24,679 bases of DNA from DASUBN01 sp035465695 (GTDB lineage: Bacteria; Pseudomonadota; Gammaproteobacteria; Natronospirales; REEB76). The stretch spans positions 1 through 24,679 of the forward strand of contig DATIVR010000082.1 in the NCBI GenBank assembly GCA_035465695.1, written 5' to 3'. Shown piece after piece: positions 1-7,251 of the stretch (its first letter is position 1; each line of letters starts with the position of its first letter). The notes below the pieces were generated by a model. It had not been told where the DNA came from, did not search any database, and was given only the letters and a program-made list of their open reading frames with translations. Both the position numbers and the translations under genes were made by a program.

Positions 1-188
1 AGGACACGTAGCATGCGACGTGCGGGCGGGCAGGAAGTCCGCCCTGGGCCATTTCGCGGAGCAGGATTGCGCAGCGAAATGGGCGAGGCGAGTCCTCGCG
101 CGCCGCTCCCGCACATCCCTGTGCTCCGCGGCACGTACGCATCCCTGCTACAGCCAACGCCCCGGGGAGCGCAGCCGCTTTTCGAGAT
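1..188. repeat. Palindrome-rich intergenic stretch, REP-like, no convincing gene
   Basis: No open frame here resembles a known protein. The stretch holds several inverted repeats in a row: 24-29 with 39-44 (GGGCGG/CCGCCC), 49-57 with 74-82 (CCATTTCGC/GCGAAATGG, nine pairs), 83-88 with 94-99 (GCGAGG/CCTCGC), and 111-115 with 120-124 (GCACA/TGTGC around a four-base loop). The octamer CATCCCTG occurs twice, at 114-121 and 140-147. Such density fits a dispersed intergenic repeat or a structured RNA. It lies just downstream of the metG-rsxB-nth-DUF1841 operon, so it could protect or end that transcript. The assignment is inferred from structure only. Confidence 0.45.
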
Positions 189-629
189 TCAAGCTAGTCC
201 GGCTCTTTGCCGGACTAGCCGCAGGTACAGTTGTTCGTCCGGCATGCGGTTCTCTCGCTGCGCCCGCCACAGGGTCTCCCCCAGGCATTCCAGCATCAAG
301 TGCTCTGCCGCCATCACGTCGCGGGTCTTGGCCAACAGCGTCTCATAGGCGGCCTTGATACCCGGCGGCCGGTCGATGGAGAGTTGCTCGCGGACGGCGA
401 TATGCATCCCCATGTGCAGGAAGGGGTTGGTCTCGCCGCCTTCCGGCAGCCAGTCCTTGTCCAGGACCTCGACCCCCTGATCCAGCAGACCGTGGTACTC
501 CGGGTGCATGCGGATCACGTCAGAGATGATGGCTTCCAGCGCCGTCATGGGCGCCCCGGCCTGCATCTTCTTCCACACGTCGAAGAACGTCTGGCGGGTA
601 TCGCTGCGGCTTTCTCCGTGGATGCCCAT
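189..629 (-). CDS. DUF1841 family protein
   Basis: The product is 146 residues, the usual size of the DUF1841 family, a small soluble protein of beta- and gammaproteobacteria with no established function. Family hallmarks seen are the segments MHPEYHGLLD, ETNPFLHMGMHIAVREQLSID, RPPGIKAAYE and AEHLMLECLGETLW. The His, Asn and Glu residues there are the conserved core. The start at 629 is chosen because this ATG shares one base with the nth stop codon (TGATG), a typical translational-coupling arrangement; an upstream extension in frame runs inside nth and looks non-coding. It is the last gene of the metG-rsxB-nth operon. The extreme C-terminus (RAGLA) is encoded by a perfect palindrome and may not be conserved. 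Family identity is confident; function is unknown. Confidence 0.85.
   Translation of the reverse strand: MGIHGESRSDTRQTFFDVWKKMQAGAPMTALEAIISDVIRMHPEYHGLLDQGVEVLDKDWLPEGGETNPFLHMGMHIAVREQLSIDRPPGIKAAYETLLAKTRDVMAAEHLMLECLGETLWRAQRENRMPDEQLYLRLVRQRAGLA
193..219. repeat. Perfect 11-bp inverted repeat at the end of the DUF1841 gene
   Basis: GCTAGTCCGGC (193-203) and GCCGGACTAGC (209-219) form a perfect 11-pair stem with a five-base loop. The hairpin lies inside the last codons of the minus-strand DUF1841 gene and ends two bases before its stop codon. No clear U-run follows on the minus strand, so it may be a weak terminator or a 3'-end stabiliser rather than a classical intrinsic terminator. 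Confidence 0.6.
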
Positions 630-1327
630 CAGCGTCTCGCCTTCTTCTTGGGCTTCTTCGGGCGCGGCTTCAGCGCCAGCGGCACCTTCGGTGCAGCCTT
701 GGTCTTGTGCGTGTACTCGCAGAGGTCCTTGATCACGCAATCGGGACACTTGGGTTTGCGCGCTACGCATACGTAGCGGCCATGCAGAATCAGCCAATGG
801 TGCGCGTCGTGCCTGAACTCGGCCGGCGTGGTCTCGGTGAGCTTGTCTTCCACCTGCCGCTCGTTCTTGCCGGGAGCCAGGCCCGTGCGGTTCGCCACCC
901 GGAAGATGTGGGTGTCCACGGCGATGGTGGCTTCACCGAACGCGGTGTTCAGCACCACGTTCGCCGTCTTGCGGCCGACCCCTGGCAGCGCTTCCAGTTC
1001 CTCACGGGTGCGCGGCACTTCACCCTGGTGCCGCTCCAGCAGCAGACGCGCCGCGGCGATCACGTTCTTGGCCTTGGTATTGAAGAGGCCGATGGTCTTG
1101 ATGTAGTCCTTGAGGCCGTTCTCGCCCAGGGCCAGGATCGCGGAGGGAGTGCTGGCCACCGGGAAGAGCTTGGCGGTGGCCAGGTTCACGCTCTTGTCGG
1201 TGGCCTGGGCCGAGAGCGACACTGCCACCAGCAACTCGTAGGGCGTCTGGTAATGCAGTTCCGTGGTGGGTTTCGGGTTGGCGGCCTTCAGCCGCTCGAA
1301 TATCTTCCGGCGCTTGGCGGGAGTCAT
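629..1327 (-). CDS. nth: Endonuclease III (DNA glycosylase/AP lyase)
   Basis: Removes oxidised pyrimidines from DNA and cleaves the abasic site, in base excision repair. The 232-residue product has the helix-hairpin-helix motif LPGVGRKTA with catalytic Lys120, followed by catalytic Asp138 in VDTHIFRV. The [4Fe-4S] loop has Cys187, Cys194, Cys197 and Cys203 in the C-x6-C-x2-C-x5-C spacing, at the same residue numbers as in the E. coli enzyme. The C-terminus carries a Lys/Arg/Pro-rich tail of about 25 residues beyond the cluster, which probably adds nonspecific DNA contact. The start lies two bases after the rsxB stop, and the stop overlaps the DUF1841 start. The rsxB-nth neighbourhood matches the end of the rsx/rnf operon in enterobacteria. 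Confidence 0.97.
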   Translation of the reverse strand: MTPAKRRKIFERLKAANPKPTTELHYQTPYELLVAVSLSAQATDKSVNLATAKLFPVASTPSAILALGENGLKDYIKTIGLFNTKAKNVIAAARLLLERHQGEVPRTREELEALPGVGRKTANVVLNTAFGEATIAVDTHIFRVANRTGLAPGKNERQVEDKLTETTPAEFRHDAHHWLILHGRYVCVARKPKCPDCVIKDLCEYTHKTKAAPKVPLALKPRPKKPKKKARR

Positions 1328-1328
1328 G

Positions 1329-1943
1329 TCAGTGCTTCTGCCCCTGGATGCGGCGCGCCTTCACCCGGGCCACGGCGGCGGCGATCTCCGCCTGATGGTG
1401 GGCCTTGGCATCCAGCGCCGGCAGTCCTTCCTTGCGCGCCTGCTTGCGCCGCTTGAAGGATGCATAGCGTTCCCGCAGCGCGTCGGCCCGGGCAGTCCCA
1501 GCCGGGGGGAAATCCCAGCCTTCGAACCCTTCCGTCACGCCCTTGGCGGGCGCCAGGCGGATGCAATCCACCGGGCAGGGCGGCAGGCACAGGCCACAAC
1601 CGGTGCAGAGGGCCTCGATGAGGGTGTGCATCTGCTTCTGGGCCCCGCTGATGGCATCCACCGGGCAGGCCTGGATGCACTTGGTGCAGCCGATGCAGAA
1701 AGGCTCCTCGATGATCGCCACCGTGCCGGGTGCGAACGTTCCCACCTCGGGGCTCAGTTCCTTGACGGGTTGTCCCAACGCCGCCGCCAATGCCGCTAGG
1801 GTGTTGTCGCCACCCGGCGGGCAGCGGTTGAGATCCGCTTCGCCGCGCACCAGGGCTTCGGCGTAGCCTCGGCAGTCCGGATAGCCGCAGCGCTGGCATT
1901 GCGTCTGGGGCAGCAGCGCGTCGATGGCGTCGACGGTGACCAC
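1329..1943 (-). CDS. rsxB: RnfB/RsxB-type ferredoxin-like protein, soluble form
   Basis: The 204-residue product has three cysteine sets. First is an N-terminal 4Fe-4S domain with Cys16, Cys19, Cys24 and Cys41 (QCQRCGYPDC), typical of RnfB. Then come two ferredoxin motifs, CIGCTKCIQACP (83-94) and CTGCGLCLPPCP (113-124). In full RnfABCDGE complexes RnfB carries electrons between RnfC and the membrane subunits and has an N-terminal membrane anchor. Here the protein begins directly at the equivalent of the linker before the first cluster, so the anchor is missing. The start is a GTG at 1943; a Shine-Dalgarno-like AAGG just upstream overlaps the metG stop. No other rnf subunit is in the window, so the electron partner is unknown. 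A basic C-terminal tail of about 60 residues follows. Confidence 0.88.
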   Translation of the reverse strand: MVTVDAIDALLPQTQCQRCGYPDCRGYAEALVRGEADLNRCPPGGDNTLAALAAALGQPVKELSPEVGTFAPGTVAIIEEPFCIGCTKCIQACPVDAISGAQKQMHTLIEALCTGCGLCLPPCPVDCIRLAPAKGVTEGFEGWDFPPAGTARADALRERYASFKRRKQARKEGLPALDAKAHHQAEIAAAVARVKARRIQGQKH

Positions 1944-1949
1944 GGGACC

Positions 1950-3989
1950 TTATTTGACCCGCATCCCCGGTTGCGCGCCGGCATGGGGTTCCAGGACCCA
2001 AAGGTCTTTGCCGCCCGGGCCTGCCGCCAGCACCATGCCCTCGGACATGCCGAACTTCATCTTGCGCGGCGCCAGGTTGGCCACCATCACCGTCAGCTTG
2101 CCTTCCAGCTGCTCCGGCGCATAGGCGCTCTTGATGCCCGCGAACACGTTGCGGGGCTTGGCCTCGCCGATGTCCAAGGTCAGTCGCAGCAGCTTGTCCG
2201 CGCCTTCGACGTGCTCCGCCTTCACGATCCGCGCGATGCGCAGGTCCACCTTGGCGAAGTCATCGTAGGCGATCTCGGTGGCGATGGGATCGATGTTTGA
2301 GCTCATGTTGTTCGTGCTCTTGTTCAGGTCTTCCTTGGAAGCCTCGACCATGGCATCGATGCGCGTCTTGTCCACCCGAGACATCATGGGCGTGAAGGCG
2401 TTGATCTTGTGGTCCAGCAGCGGCGCATCGAGGCTCTTCCAGGTCAGCGTAGGCACTCCCAGGAAAGCCTCGGTCTTGGCTGCCAGCTCAGGCAGCACGG
2501 GTTTCAGATACACCATCATCACCCGGAACAGGTTGAGCCCCAGGCTGCAGATCTGCTGCACGTCCGCCGGCACCGGCTGCTGCTTGGCCAGCGACCAGGG
2601 TTTCTTGGCGTCGATATATTCGTTCACGCGGTCCGCGATCTCCATCACCTCGCGGATCGCGCGGGAGTATTCCCGGTTCTCGTAGGCCGAGGCGATGCTG
2701 TCCCTGGCCGCCACCGCCTTCCGATATAGCTCGTCGTCGTAGAGCGACGTGGCGAGCTTGCCGTCGAAGTGAGTGCTGATGAAACCGGCGCAACGGCTGG
2801 CGATGTTCACCAGCTTGCCCACCAGGTCGGCGTTCACCCGTTGCAGGAAGTCGTCGAGGTTCAGGTCGATGTCGTCGATACCGGGGCCGAGCTTGGCCGC
2901 GAAGTAATAGCGCAGGTACTCGGGGTCGAGCCCGGCGTCGAGATAGGTGCGGGCCTTGATGAAGGTGCCGCGGGACTTGGACATCTTCTGGCCGTTCACC
3001 GTCAGGAAGCCGTGGGCATACACCGCCGAAGGGGTGCGGAAGCCCGCGCCGGCCAGCATCGCCGGCCAGAACAGCGAGTGGAAGTAGATGATGTCCTTGC
3101 CGATGAAATGGTAGACCTCGGCCTTGCTGTCACGGCCCCAGAAGTCGTCGAACTTCAGGTCCTTGCGCTTGCCGCAAAGGTTCTTGAAGCTCGCCATGTA
3201 GCCGATGGGTGCGTCCAACCACACATAGAAGTACTTGCCCGGCGCGTCCGGGATCTCGAAGCCGAAGTAGGGCGCGTCGCGGGAGATGTCCCAGTCCTGC
3301 AGGCCGGCGGCGAACCACTCATCCAGCTTGCGGGTCACCGCTTCATGCAGGTGACCAGGCGCGCGGGTCCAGTCGCGGAGCAACTTCTCGAAGTCGCCCA
3401 GCTTGAAGAAGTAATGCTGGGATTCGCGCTGCACCGGGCGGCTGCCGGAGATGACCGACACCGGGTTCTTGAGGTCGGAAGGCGAATAGGTGGCGCCGCA
3501 GTTCTCGCAGGAATCGCCGTATTGGTCCGGCGTGCCGCAGCGCGGACATTCGCCCTTGATGAAGCGGTCCGGCAGGAACATCTTGGCCTGCTCGTCGTAC
3601 ATCTGCTGGATGGTGCGCACCGCGATGTGACTCGGTTTGGCATCCCGCAGGTTCTTGTAGATGAGCGTGGCCAGTTCCCGGTTCTCGTCGGAATGGGTGC
3701 TGTGATAGTTCTCGAAGCGGACGTGGAAATCCTTGAAATCCCGCTGGTGCTCCACGCCCACCCCGGCGATCAGTTGCTCGGGCGTGACGCCCTGTTCCCG
3801 CGCCTTGAGCATGATGGGCGTGCCGTGGGCGTCGTCCGCCGAGACGAACAGGCAGCGGTTGCCGGCCATGTTCTGGTAGCGCACCCAGATGTCGGTCTGG
3901 ATGTTGCCGACCATGTGCCCCAGGTGCAGCGGGCCGTTGGCATAGGTGAGTGCGTAGGTGACGAGGATGTCGCGTTGTTTCTGCGGCAT
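1950..3989 (-). CDS. metG: Methionyl-tRNA synthetase
   Basis: Charges tRNA-Met with methionine in the cytoplasm. The 679-residue protein has the HIGH-type motif HLGH (22-25), a zinc-knuckle insert with Cys148, Cys151, Cys161 and Cys164, the KMSKS motif at 335-339, an anticodon-binding helical domain, and a C-terminal EMAP/Trbp111-like tRNA-binding domain of about 110 residues (VDLRIARIV, MSEGMVLAA) that dimerises the enzyme. The start at 3989 (MPQKQRDILVTYAL) matches the family N-terminus; the 54 in-frame codons upstream run through the promoter region and are rejected. One oddity is Thr14 in YALTYANGP, where the family normally has Pro (ALPYANG). metG is first in the operon with rsxB, nth and DUF1841, and is divergent from mrp. 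Confidence 0.97.
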   Translation of the reverse strand: MPQKQRDILVTYALTYANGPLHLGHMVGNIQTDIWVRYQNMAGNRCLFVSADDAHGTPIMLKAREQGVTPEQLIAGVGVEHQRDFKDFHVRFENYHSTHSDENRELATLIYKNLRDAKPSHIAVRTIQQMYDEQAKMFLPDRFIKGECPRCGTPDQYGDSCENCGATYSPSDLKNPVSVISGSRPVQRESQHYFFKLGDFEKLLRDWTRAPGHLHEAVTRKLDEWFAAGLQDWDISRDAPYFGFEIPDAPGKYFYVWLDAPIGYMASFKNLCGKRKDLKFDDFWGRDSKAEVYHFIGKDIIYFHSLFWPAMLAGAGFRTPSAVYAHGFLTVNGQKMSKSRGTFIKARTYLDAGLDPEYLRYYFAAKLGPGIDDIDLNLDDFLQRVNADLVGKLVNIASRCAGFISTHFDGKLATSLYDDELYRKAVAARDSIASAYENREYSRAIREVMEIADRVNEYIDAKKPWSLAKQQPVPADVQQICSLGLNLFRVMMVYLKPVLPELAAKTEAFLGVPTLTWKSLDAPLLDHKINAFTPMMSRVDKTRIDAMVEASKEDLNKSTNNMSSNIDPIATEIAYDDFAKVDLRIARIVKAEHVEGADKLLRLTLDIGEAKPRNVFAGIKSAYAPEQLEGKLTVMVANLAPRKMKFGMSEGMVLAAGPGGKDLWVLEPHAGAQPGMRVK

Positions 3990-4028
3990 GAGCGGCTGTT
4001 TCGCGGGTTTCTTCCGTCTGGAACCGCG

Positions 4029-4034
4029 ATTATG
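4029..4034 (-). promoter_or_regulatory. Probable -10 box for metG
   Basis: On the minus strand the sequence reads TGGCATAAT, an extended -10 element (TG-N-CATAAT) with five of six consensus bases in the hexamer. No good -35 is visible, as expected for extended -10 promoters. The predicted start near 4022 leaves a leader of about 33 bases before metG. Confidence 0.55.
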
Positions 4035-4076
4035 CCATACCCCCGCGCCCAGCCTGGGTTTGCGGAGGGCAGGTGC

Positions 4077-4082
4077 TAGAAT
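4077..4082 (+). promoter_or_regulatory. Probable -10 box for mrp
   Basis: TGCTAGAAT is an extended -10 element (TG-C-TAGAAT) followed by a GC-rich discriminator, GCCCCGCC. The predicted start is near 4089, about 22 bases before the mrp ATG. The same TAGAAT box appears upstream of purM, proS, prfC and acyP in this window. Confidence 0.55.
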
Positions 4083-4110
4083 GCCCCGCCAACATGCAGC
4101 GCAGTTCCAC

Positions 4111-5178
4111 ATGAGCACTCTCTCCCGCGAACGCGTCGAGGCGGCCCTCAAGGCTTGGATCGAACCGCACCTGGGGCAGGACCTGGTGTCGGCCGGCGCA
4201 TTGCGCGAGGTGACCGACCGCGTGGTCCTGGAACCGGGATTCCCCTTGGGCGCCTACCGCGGTGAGCTGGCGGCGAAGGTCCGCGGCCTGCTCGAGGCTG
4301 CCGGCACCGACGCGCCGGTGGAAGTGAGTGACACGATCCTGTCCCACGCCGTGCAGCGCAACCTGCAGCCGCTGCCCGGCATCAAGAACGTCATCGCCGT
4401 GGCGTCCGGCAAGGGTGGCGTCGGCAAGTCCACGGTGGCGGTGAACCTGGCGCTGGCGCTGGCCGCCGATGGCGCCAAGGTCGGCATGCTGGATGCGGAC
4501 ATCTATGGCCCCAGCCAGCCGCGCATGCTGGACCTGTCGGGCCGGCCCTCCAGCAAGGATGGCAAGCACATCGAGCCCCTGGTCTCCCACGGCGTCAAAT
4601 GCATGTCCATCGGTTTCCTGATCGACGCCGAGCAACCCATGGTGTGGCGCGGCCCCATGGTCACCCAGGCCCTGGTGCAGCTCCTGCGTGACACTGTATG
4701 GGGTGAGCTCGACTACTTGATCGTGGACATGCCGCCGGGTACCGGCGATGTCGCCCTGACCCTCTCCCAGCAGGTGCCGGTCTCCGGCGCCGTGATCGTG
4801 ACCACGCCCCAGGAGATCGCGCTCCTGGATGCCCGCAAGGGTCTCAAGATGTTCCAGAAGGTGGAGGTGAATATCCTCGGGGTGGTGGAGAACATGAGCA
4901 CCCATGTGTGCACGAACTGCGGCCACGAGGAGCACATCTTCGGCCAGGGCGGCGGAGAGCGGATGGCCGCGGACTATCACGTGCCGTTCCTGGGCAGCCT
5001 GCCCCTGGACCTGAAGATCCGCGAGCAGACCGACGAGGGTCGGCCCACCGTGGCGGCCGAGCCACAGGGTACAATCGCCGCGCGTTACCGGGAGATCGCC
5101 CGCCGCGCCACGGCCCGGCTGGCGCTGGCCGGCAAGGATTACGCGGGCGCATTCCCCAAGATCGTCGTAGAAGACTGA
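4111..5178 (+). CDS. apbC: Mrp/ApbC-type Fe-S cluster carrier ATPase
   Basis: A 355-residue P-loop ATPase of the Mrp/NBP35 family that binds and hands on [4Fe-4S] clusters to apoproteins. Residues 1-80 form the MIP18/DUF59-like N-terminal domain. The deviant Walker A motif GKGGVGKS is at 100-107, the switch region DADIYGPSQP at 128-137, and the MPPGTGD motif at 207-213. The cluster-binding pair CTNC is at 267-270, followed by the family motif IFGQGGGERMA. The start at 4111 gives the usual N-terminus; an upstream in-frame extension overlaps the metG leader on the other strand. It is divergent from metG and followed by dcd. Fe-S clients encoded in this window include Nth, RsxB and the family 4 uracil-DNA glycosylase. 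Confidence 0.95.
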   Translation: MSTLSRERVEAALKAWIEPHLGQDLVSAGALREVTDRVVLEPGFPLGAYRGELAAKVRGLLEAAGTDAPVEVSDTILSHAVQRNLQPLPGIKNVIAVASGKGGVGKSTVAVNLALALAADGAKVGMLDADIYGPSQPRMLDLSGRPSSKDGKHIEPLVSHGVKCMSIGFLIDAEQPMVWRGPMVTQALVQLLRDTVWGELDYLIVDMPPGTGDVALTLSQQVPVSGAVIVTTPQEIALLDARKGLKMFQKVEVNILGVVENMSTHVCTNCGHEEHIFGQGGGERMAADYHVPFLGSLPLDLKIREQTDEGRPTVAAEPQGTIAARYREIARRATARLALAGKDYAGAFPKIVVED

Positions 5179-5182
5179 CTCA

Positions 5183-5194
5183 TCTATATATAGA
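5183..5194. repeat. 12-bp AT palindrome before dcd
   Basis: TCTATATATAGA is a perfect palindrome in the 25-base gap between mrp and dcd, strikingly AT-rich for this region. It contains TATATA and TATAGA hexamers that could serve as a -10 box with a start point just before the dcd ATG at 5204. It could equally be an operator. No -35 is evident because the upstream sequence is mrp coding DNA. Confidence 0.4.
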
Positions 5195-5203
5195 GAACCG
5201 AGC

Positions 5204-5767
5204 ATGAGCATCAAAGCGGACAAGTGGATACGGCGCATGGCGGAGCAGGGCATGATCGAGCCCTTCGAGCCCGGCCAAGTGCGTGCCAACCAGGGCGGCA
5301 AGATCGTCTCCTACGGCACCTCCAGCTACGGCTACGACGTGCGCTGCGCCGACGAGTTCAAGATCTTCACCAACATCAACAGCACCATCGTCGATCCCAA
5401 GAAGTTCGACGAGCGCAGCTTCGTGGACTTCAAGGGCGAGTGCTGTGTGATCCCGCCCAACTCCTTCGCCCTGGCCCGCACCGTGGAGTTCTTCCGCATC
5501 CCGCGCAGCGTGCTCACGGTGTGCCTGGGTAAATCCACCTATGCCCGTTGCGGCATCATCGTCAACGTCACACCGCTTGAGCCCGAGTGGGAAGGTCATG
5601 TGACGCTCGAGTTCTCGAACACCACGCCGCTGCCCGCCAAGATCTATGCCAACGAAGGCGTGGCGCAGATGCTGTTCTTCGAGTCCGACGAGGTCTGCGA
5701 GACTTCCTACAAGGACAGGGGCGGCAAGTATCAGGGGCAGAAGGGCGTGACCCTGCCGAAGACTTGA
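5204..5767 (+). CDS. dcd: dCTP deaminase
   Basis: Deaminates dCTP to dUTP, the precursor route to dTMP in gammaproteobacteria. The 187-residue protein matches the family along its length, with N-terminus MSIKADKWIRRMAEQG. The nucleotide and active-site segment LGKSTYARCG holds Ser111 and Arg115. The catalytic glutamate is Glu136 in GHVTLEFSNTTPLP. The C-terminal segment SYKDRGGKYQGQKG is the flexible lid that covers bound nucleotide. It lies 25 bases after mrp and probably shares its transcript, though the AT palindrome in the gap may add a promoter. It ends at a terminator shared with the convergent DUF3108 gene. Confidence 0.97.
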   Translation: MSIKADKWIRRMAEQGMIEPFEPGQVRANQGGKIVSYGTSSYGYDVRCADEFKIFTNINSTIVDPKKFDERSFVDFKGECCVIPPNSFALARTVEFFRIPRSVLTVCLGKSTYARCGIIVNVTPLEPEWEGHVTLEFSNTTPLPAKIYANEGVAQMLFFESDEVCETSYKDRGGKYQGQKGVTLPKT

Positions 5768-5772
5768 GCCCC

Positions 5773-5806
5773 AAAAAGAAAAGCCCCCGGCTCGCGCCGG
5801 GGGCTT
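5773..5806 (-). terminator. Strong intrinsic terminator between dcd and DUF3108
   Basis: AAGCCCCCGGC (5781-5791) pairs perfectly with GCCGGGGGCTT (5796-5806) around the loop TCGC. Read on the minus strand, the stem is followed by TTTTCTTTTT, so it ends the purM-purN-DUF3108 transcript. On the plus strand the downstream tract is only moderately T-rich (CTCGTCTTCTCG), so termination of mrp-dcd by the same hairpin is likely but weaker. Confidence 0.85.
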
Positions 5807-5830
5807 CTCGTCTTCTCGTATTCCTGGAAG

Positions 5831-6577
5831 TTACTTCGCTGCCGGCGCCCCTGCCGCGGCGGCTTCGTCGCTGTAGGCGATGTGCATCATCGTCAGGGTG
5901 ATGGTGTTCTTGTCCACCTGGCGGATCTGCACGGGCAGATAGTGCAGGTTCGGCGCCAGCCATGCGGTGATGGTGCGCTTCTTCTCCGCGTTGGTGAGCG
6001 CCACCACCTTGGTCTGGAAGTTGCCGGATTGCAGGCGCAGCTTGGCATCCGGCAGCGTCTTCACCGTGTAGGTGGTCGCTTCGCCATGGTCCACGATCTG
6101 ATAGCTGGCCGGCAGTTTGTCCGCGGCGGCATCGCTGGCGACCATCAGTTGCACCAGTTGCACGTCCACCGAGTCGTCGGAGAGCGGGGCGCGCCGTTCC
6201 TTGCCGTCTTCGCTGGTGGCGGCTTTCTTCTTGGTCCAATCGAACTTGATGCTCTCCTCGTCGGCGTGCTTACCCTTCTCGGAGTAGGTGTAGGTCTGCG
6301 ACTCCGGGCGGTCATTGACCAGCTTGAAGTCGCTGGTCTGGGTCACGTCTCCCAGCAGCAGGGACGCGATGCCGGTGGGATGCAGCACCGACTTGTATTC
6401 GTAGCTGCCGTCCGCCTGCTTGCTGAGGGTGAAGGTGGCATTGGCGGAACCGATGCCCTTGCGATTCAGGTGGTACGTCGCGGTGTAGGGCGAGAACAGG
6501 TTCGCATCAGCCATCGCGCCGGCGCTCACCAGCATGCTCGCGGTCAGCAGCGCCATCTCCAGCATCTTCTTGTTCAT
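5831..6577 (-). CDS. DUF3108 periplasmic protein
   Basis: The 248-residue product begins with a signal peptide (MNKK, a hydrophobic run, cleavage expected after SAGAMA, residues 17-22). The mature part has the DUF3108 pattern: YTATYHLNRKGIGSANATFTL, a series of beta-strand-like segments, and the ending VQIRQVDKNTITLTM. The family is a periplasmic beta-rich protein found beside purMN in many gammaproteobacteria, with no settled function. The tail EAAAAGAPAAK is low-complexity. The ATG at 6577 has an ideal ribosome site AAGGAG five bases upstream, embedded in the last codons of purN, and the two genes share ATGA. It is therefore translationally coupled to the purine genes, although an envelope role is more likely. 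Confidence 0.85.
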   Translation of the reverse strand: MNKKMLEMALLTASMLVSAGAMADANLFSPYTATYHLNRKGIGSANATFTLSKQADGSYEYKSVLHPTGIASLLLGDVTQTSDFKLVNDRPESQTYTYSEKGKHADEESIKFDWTKKKAATSEDGKERRAPLSDDSVDVQLVQLMVASDAAADKLPASYQIVDHGEATTYTVKTLPDAKLRLQSGNFQTKVVALTNAEKKRTITAWLAPNLHYLPVQIRQVDKNTITLTMMHIAYSDEAAAAGAPAAK

Positions 6578-7251
6578 GTGGGCTCCTTAAGCCGTGTCCA
6601 GTTGAATGTCTTGGGTCCGGGGAGCGGCGTTCCATCCAGGATCACCTGCCCGCCCTTCAACCCGAGCCGGCCGGCCGCGAACCAGCCGATCACCTCGGGA
6701 TATATAACGTGCTCGACCCCCTGTACGCGTACACGCAGGGAGAATTCGTCGTCCCCCGGCAGTACCGGCACCTCCGCCTGGGCGATGACCGCGCCGGCGT
6801 CCAGCTCGTCGGTGACGAAGTGTACGCTGCAACCGTGCTGCGTGTCGCCGGCCTCCAGCACCTTCCGGTGGGTCTCGAGGCCCCGGTATTTGGGGAGCAG
6901 GGAGGGGTGGATGTTCACCAGCCGCCCGGCAAAACGTCGTACGAAACCGGGACCCAATATCCGCATGAATCCCGCCAACACCACCAAGCCGGGCTGATAA
7001 GCATCCACGGCGGCGGTGAGGGCGGCATCATAGGCCGCGCGGTCAGGATAAGCCTTCGGCGCGACCACCTCGACCGGCACGCCGGCCTGCCGCGCCCGCT
7101 CCAGGGCCTGGGCTTCCGGCCGGTCGCTGACCACCGCCCGCACCTGCACGGCCAGGTCCGCAGCCTTGTCGAGAATCGCCTGGAGGTTGCTGCCGTGGCC
7201 CGAGACCAGGACCACGATCGGCAGACGACTGGCTGCCGGCGGTGCCGGCAT
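6574..7251 (-). CDS. purN: Phosphoribosylglycinamide formyltransferase
   Basis: Transfers formyl from 10-formyltetrahydrofolate to GAR, the third step of purine synthesis. The 225-residue protein has the N-terminal strand IVVLVSGHGSNLQAI (GSN binds the phosphate). The catalytic set is Asn113 and His115 in NIHPSLLP plus Asp151 in TDELDAG; FMRIL at 95-99 contributes to folate binding. The start at 7251 shares one base with the purM stop (TGATG), and its stop overlaps the DUF3108 start. A longer frame running back through purM exists but is non-coding. The family N-terminus and coupling support the chosen ATG. Confidence 0.97.
   Translation of the reverse strand: MPAPPAASRLPIVVLVSGHGSNLQAILDKAADLAVQVRAVVSDRPEAQALERARQAGVPVEVVAPKAYPDRAAYDAALTAAVDAYQPGLVVLAGFMRILGPGFVRRFAGRLVNIHPSLLPKYRGLETHRKVLEAGDTQHGCSVHFVTDELDAGAVIAQAEVPVLPGDDEFSLRVRVQGVEHVIYPEVIGWFAAGRLGLKGGQVILDGTPLPGPKTFNWTRLKEPT

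Noticed and set aside
3990..4151. 54-residue N-terminal extension of MetG
   Set aside because: It would run across the metG promoter and into mrp on the other strand, and does not resemble the MetRS family start.
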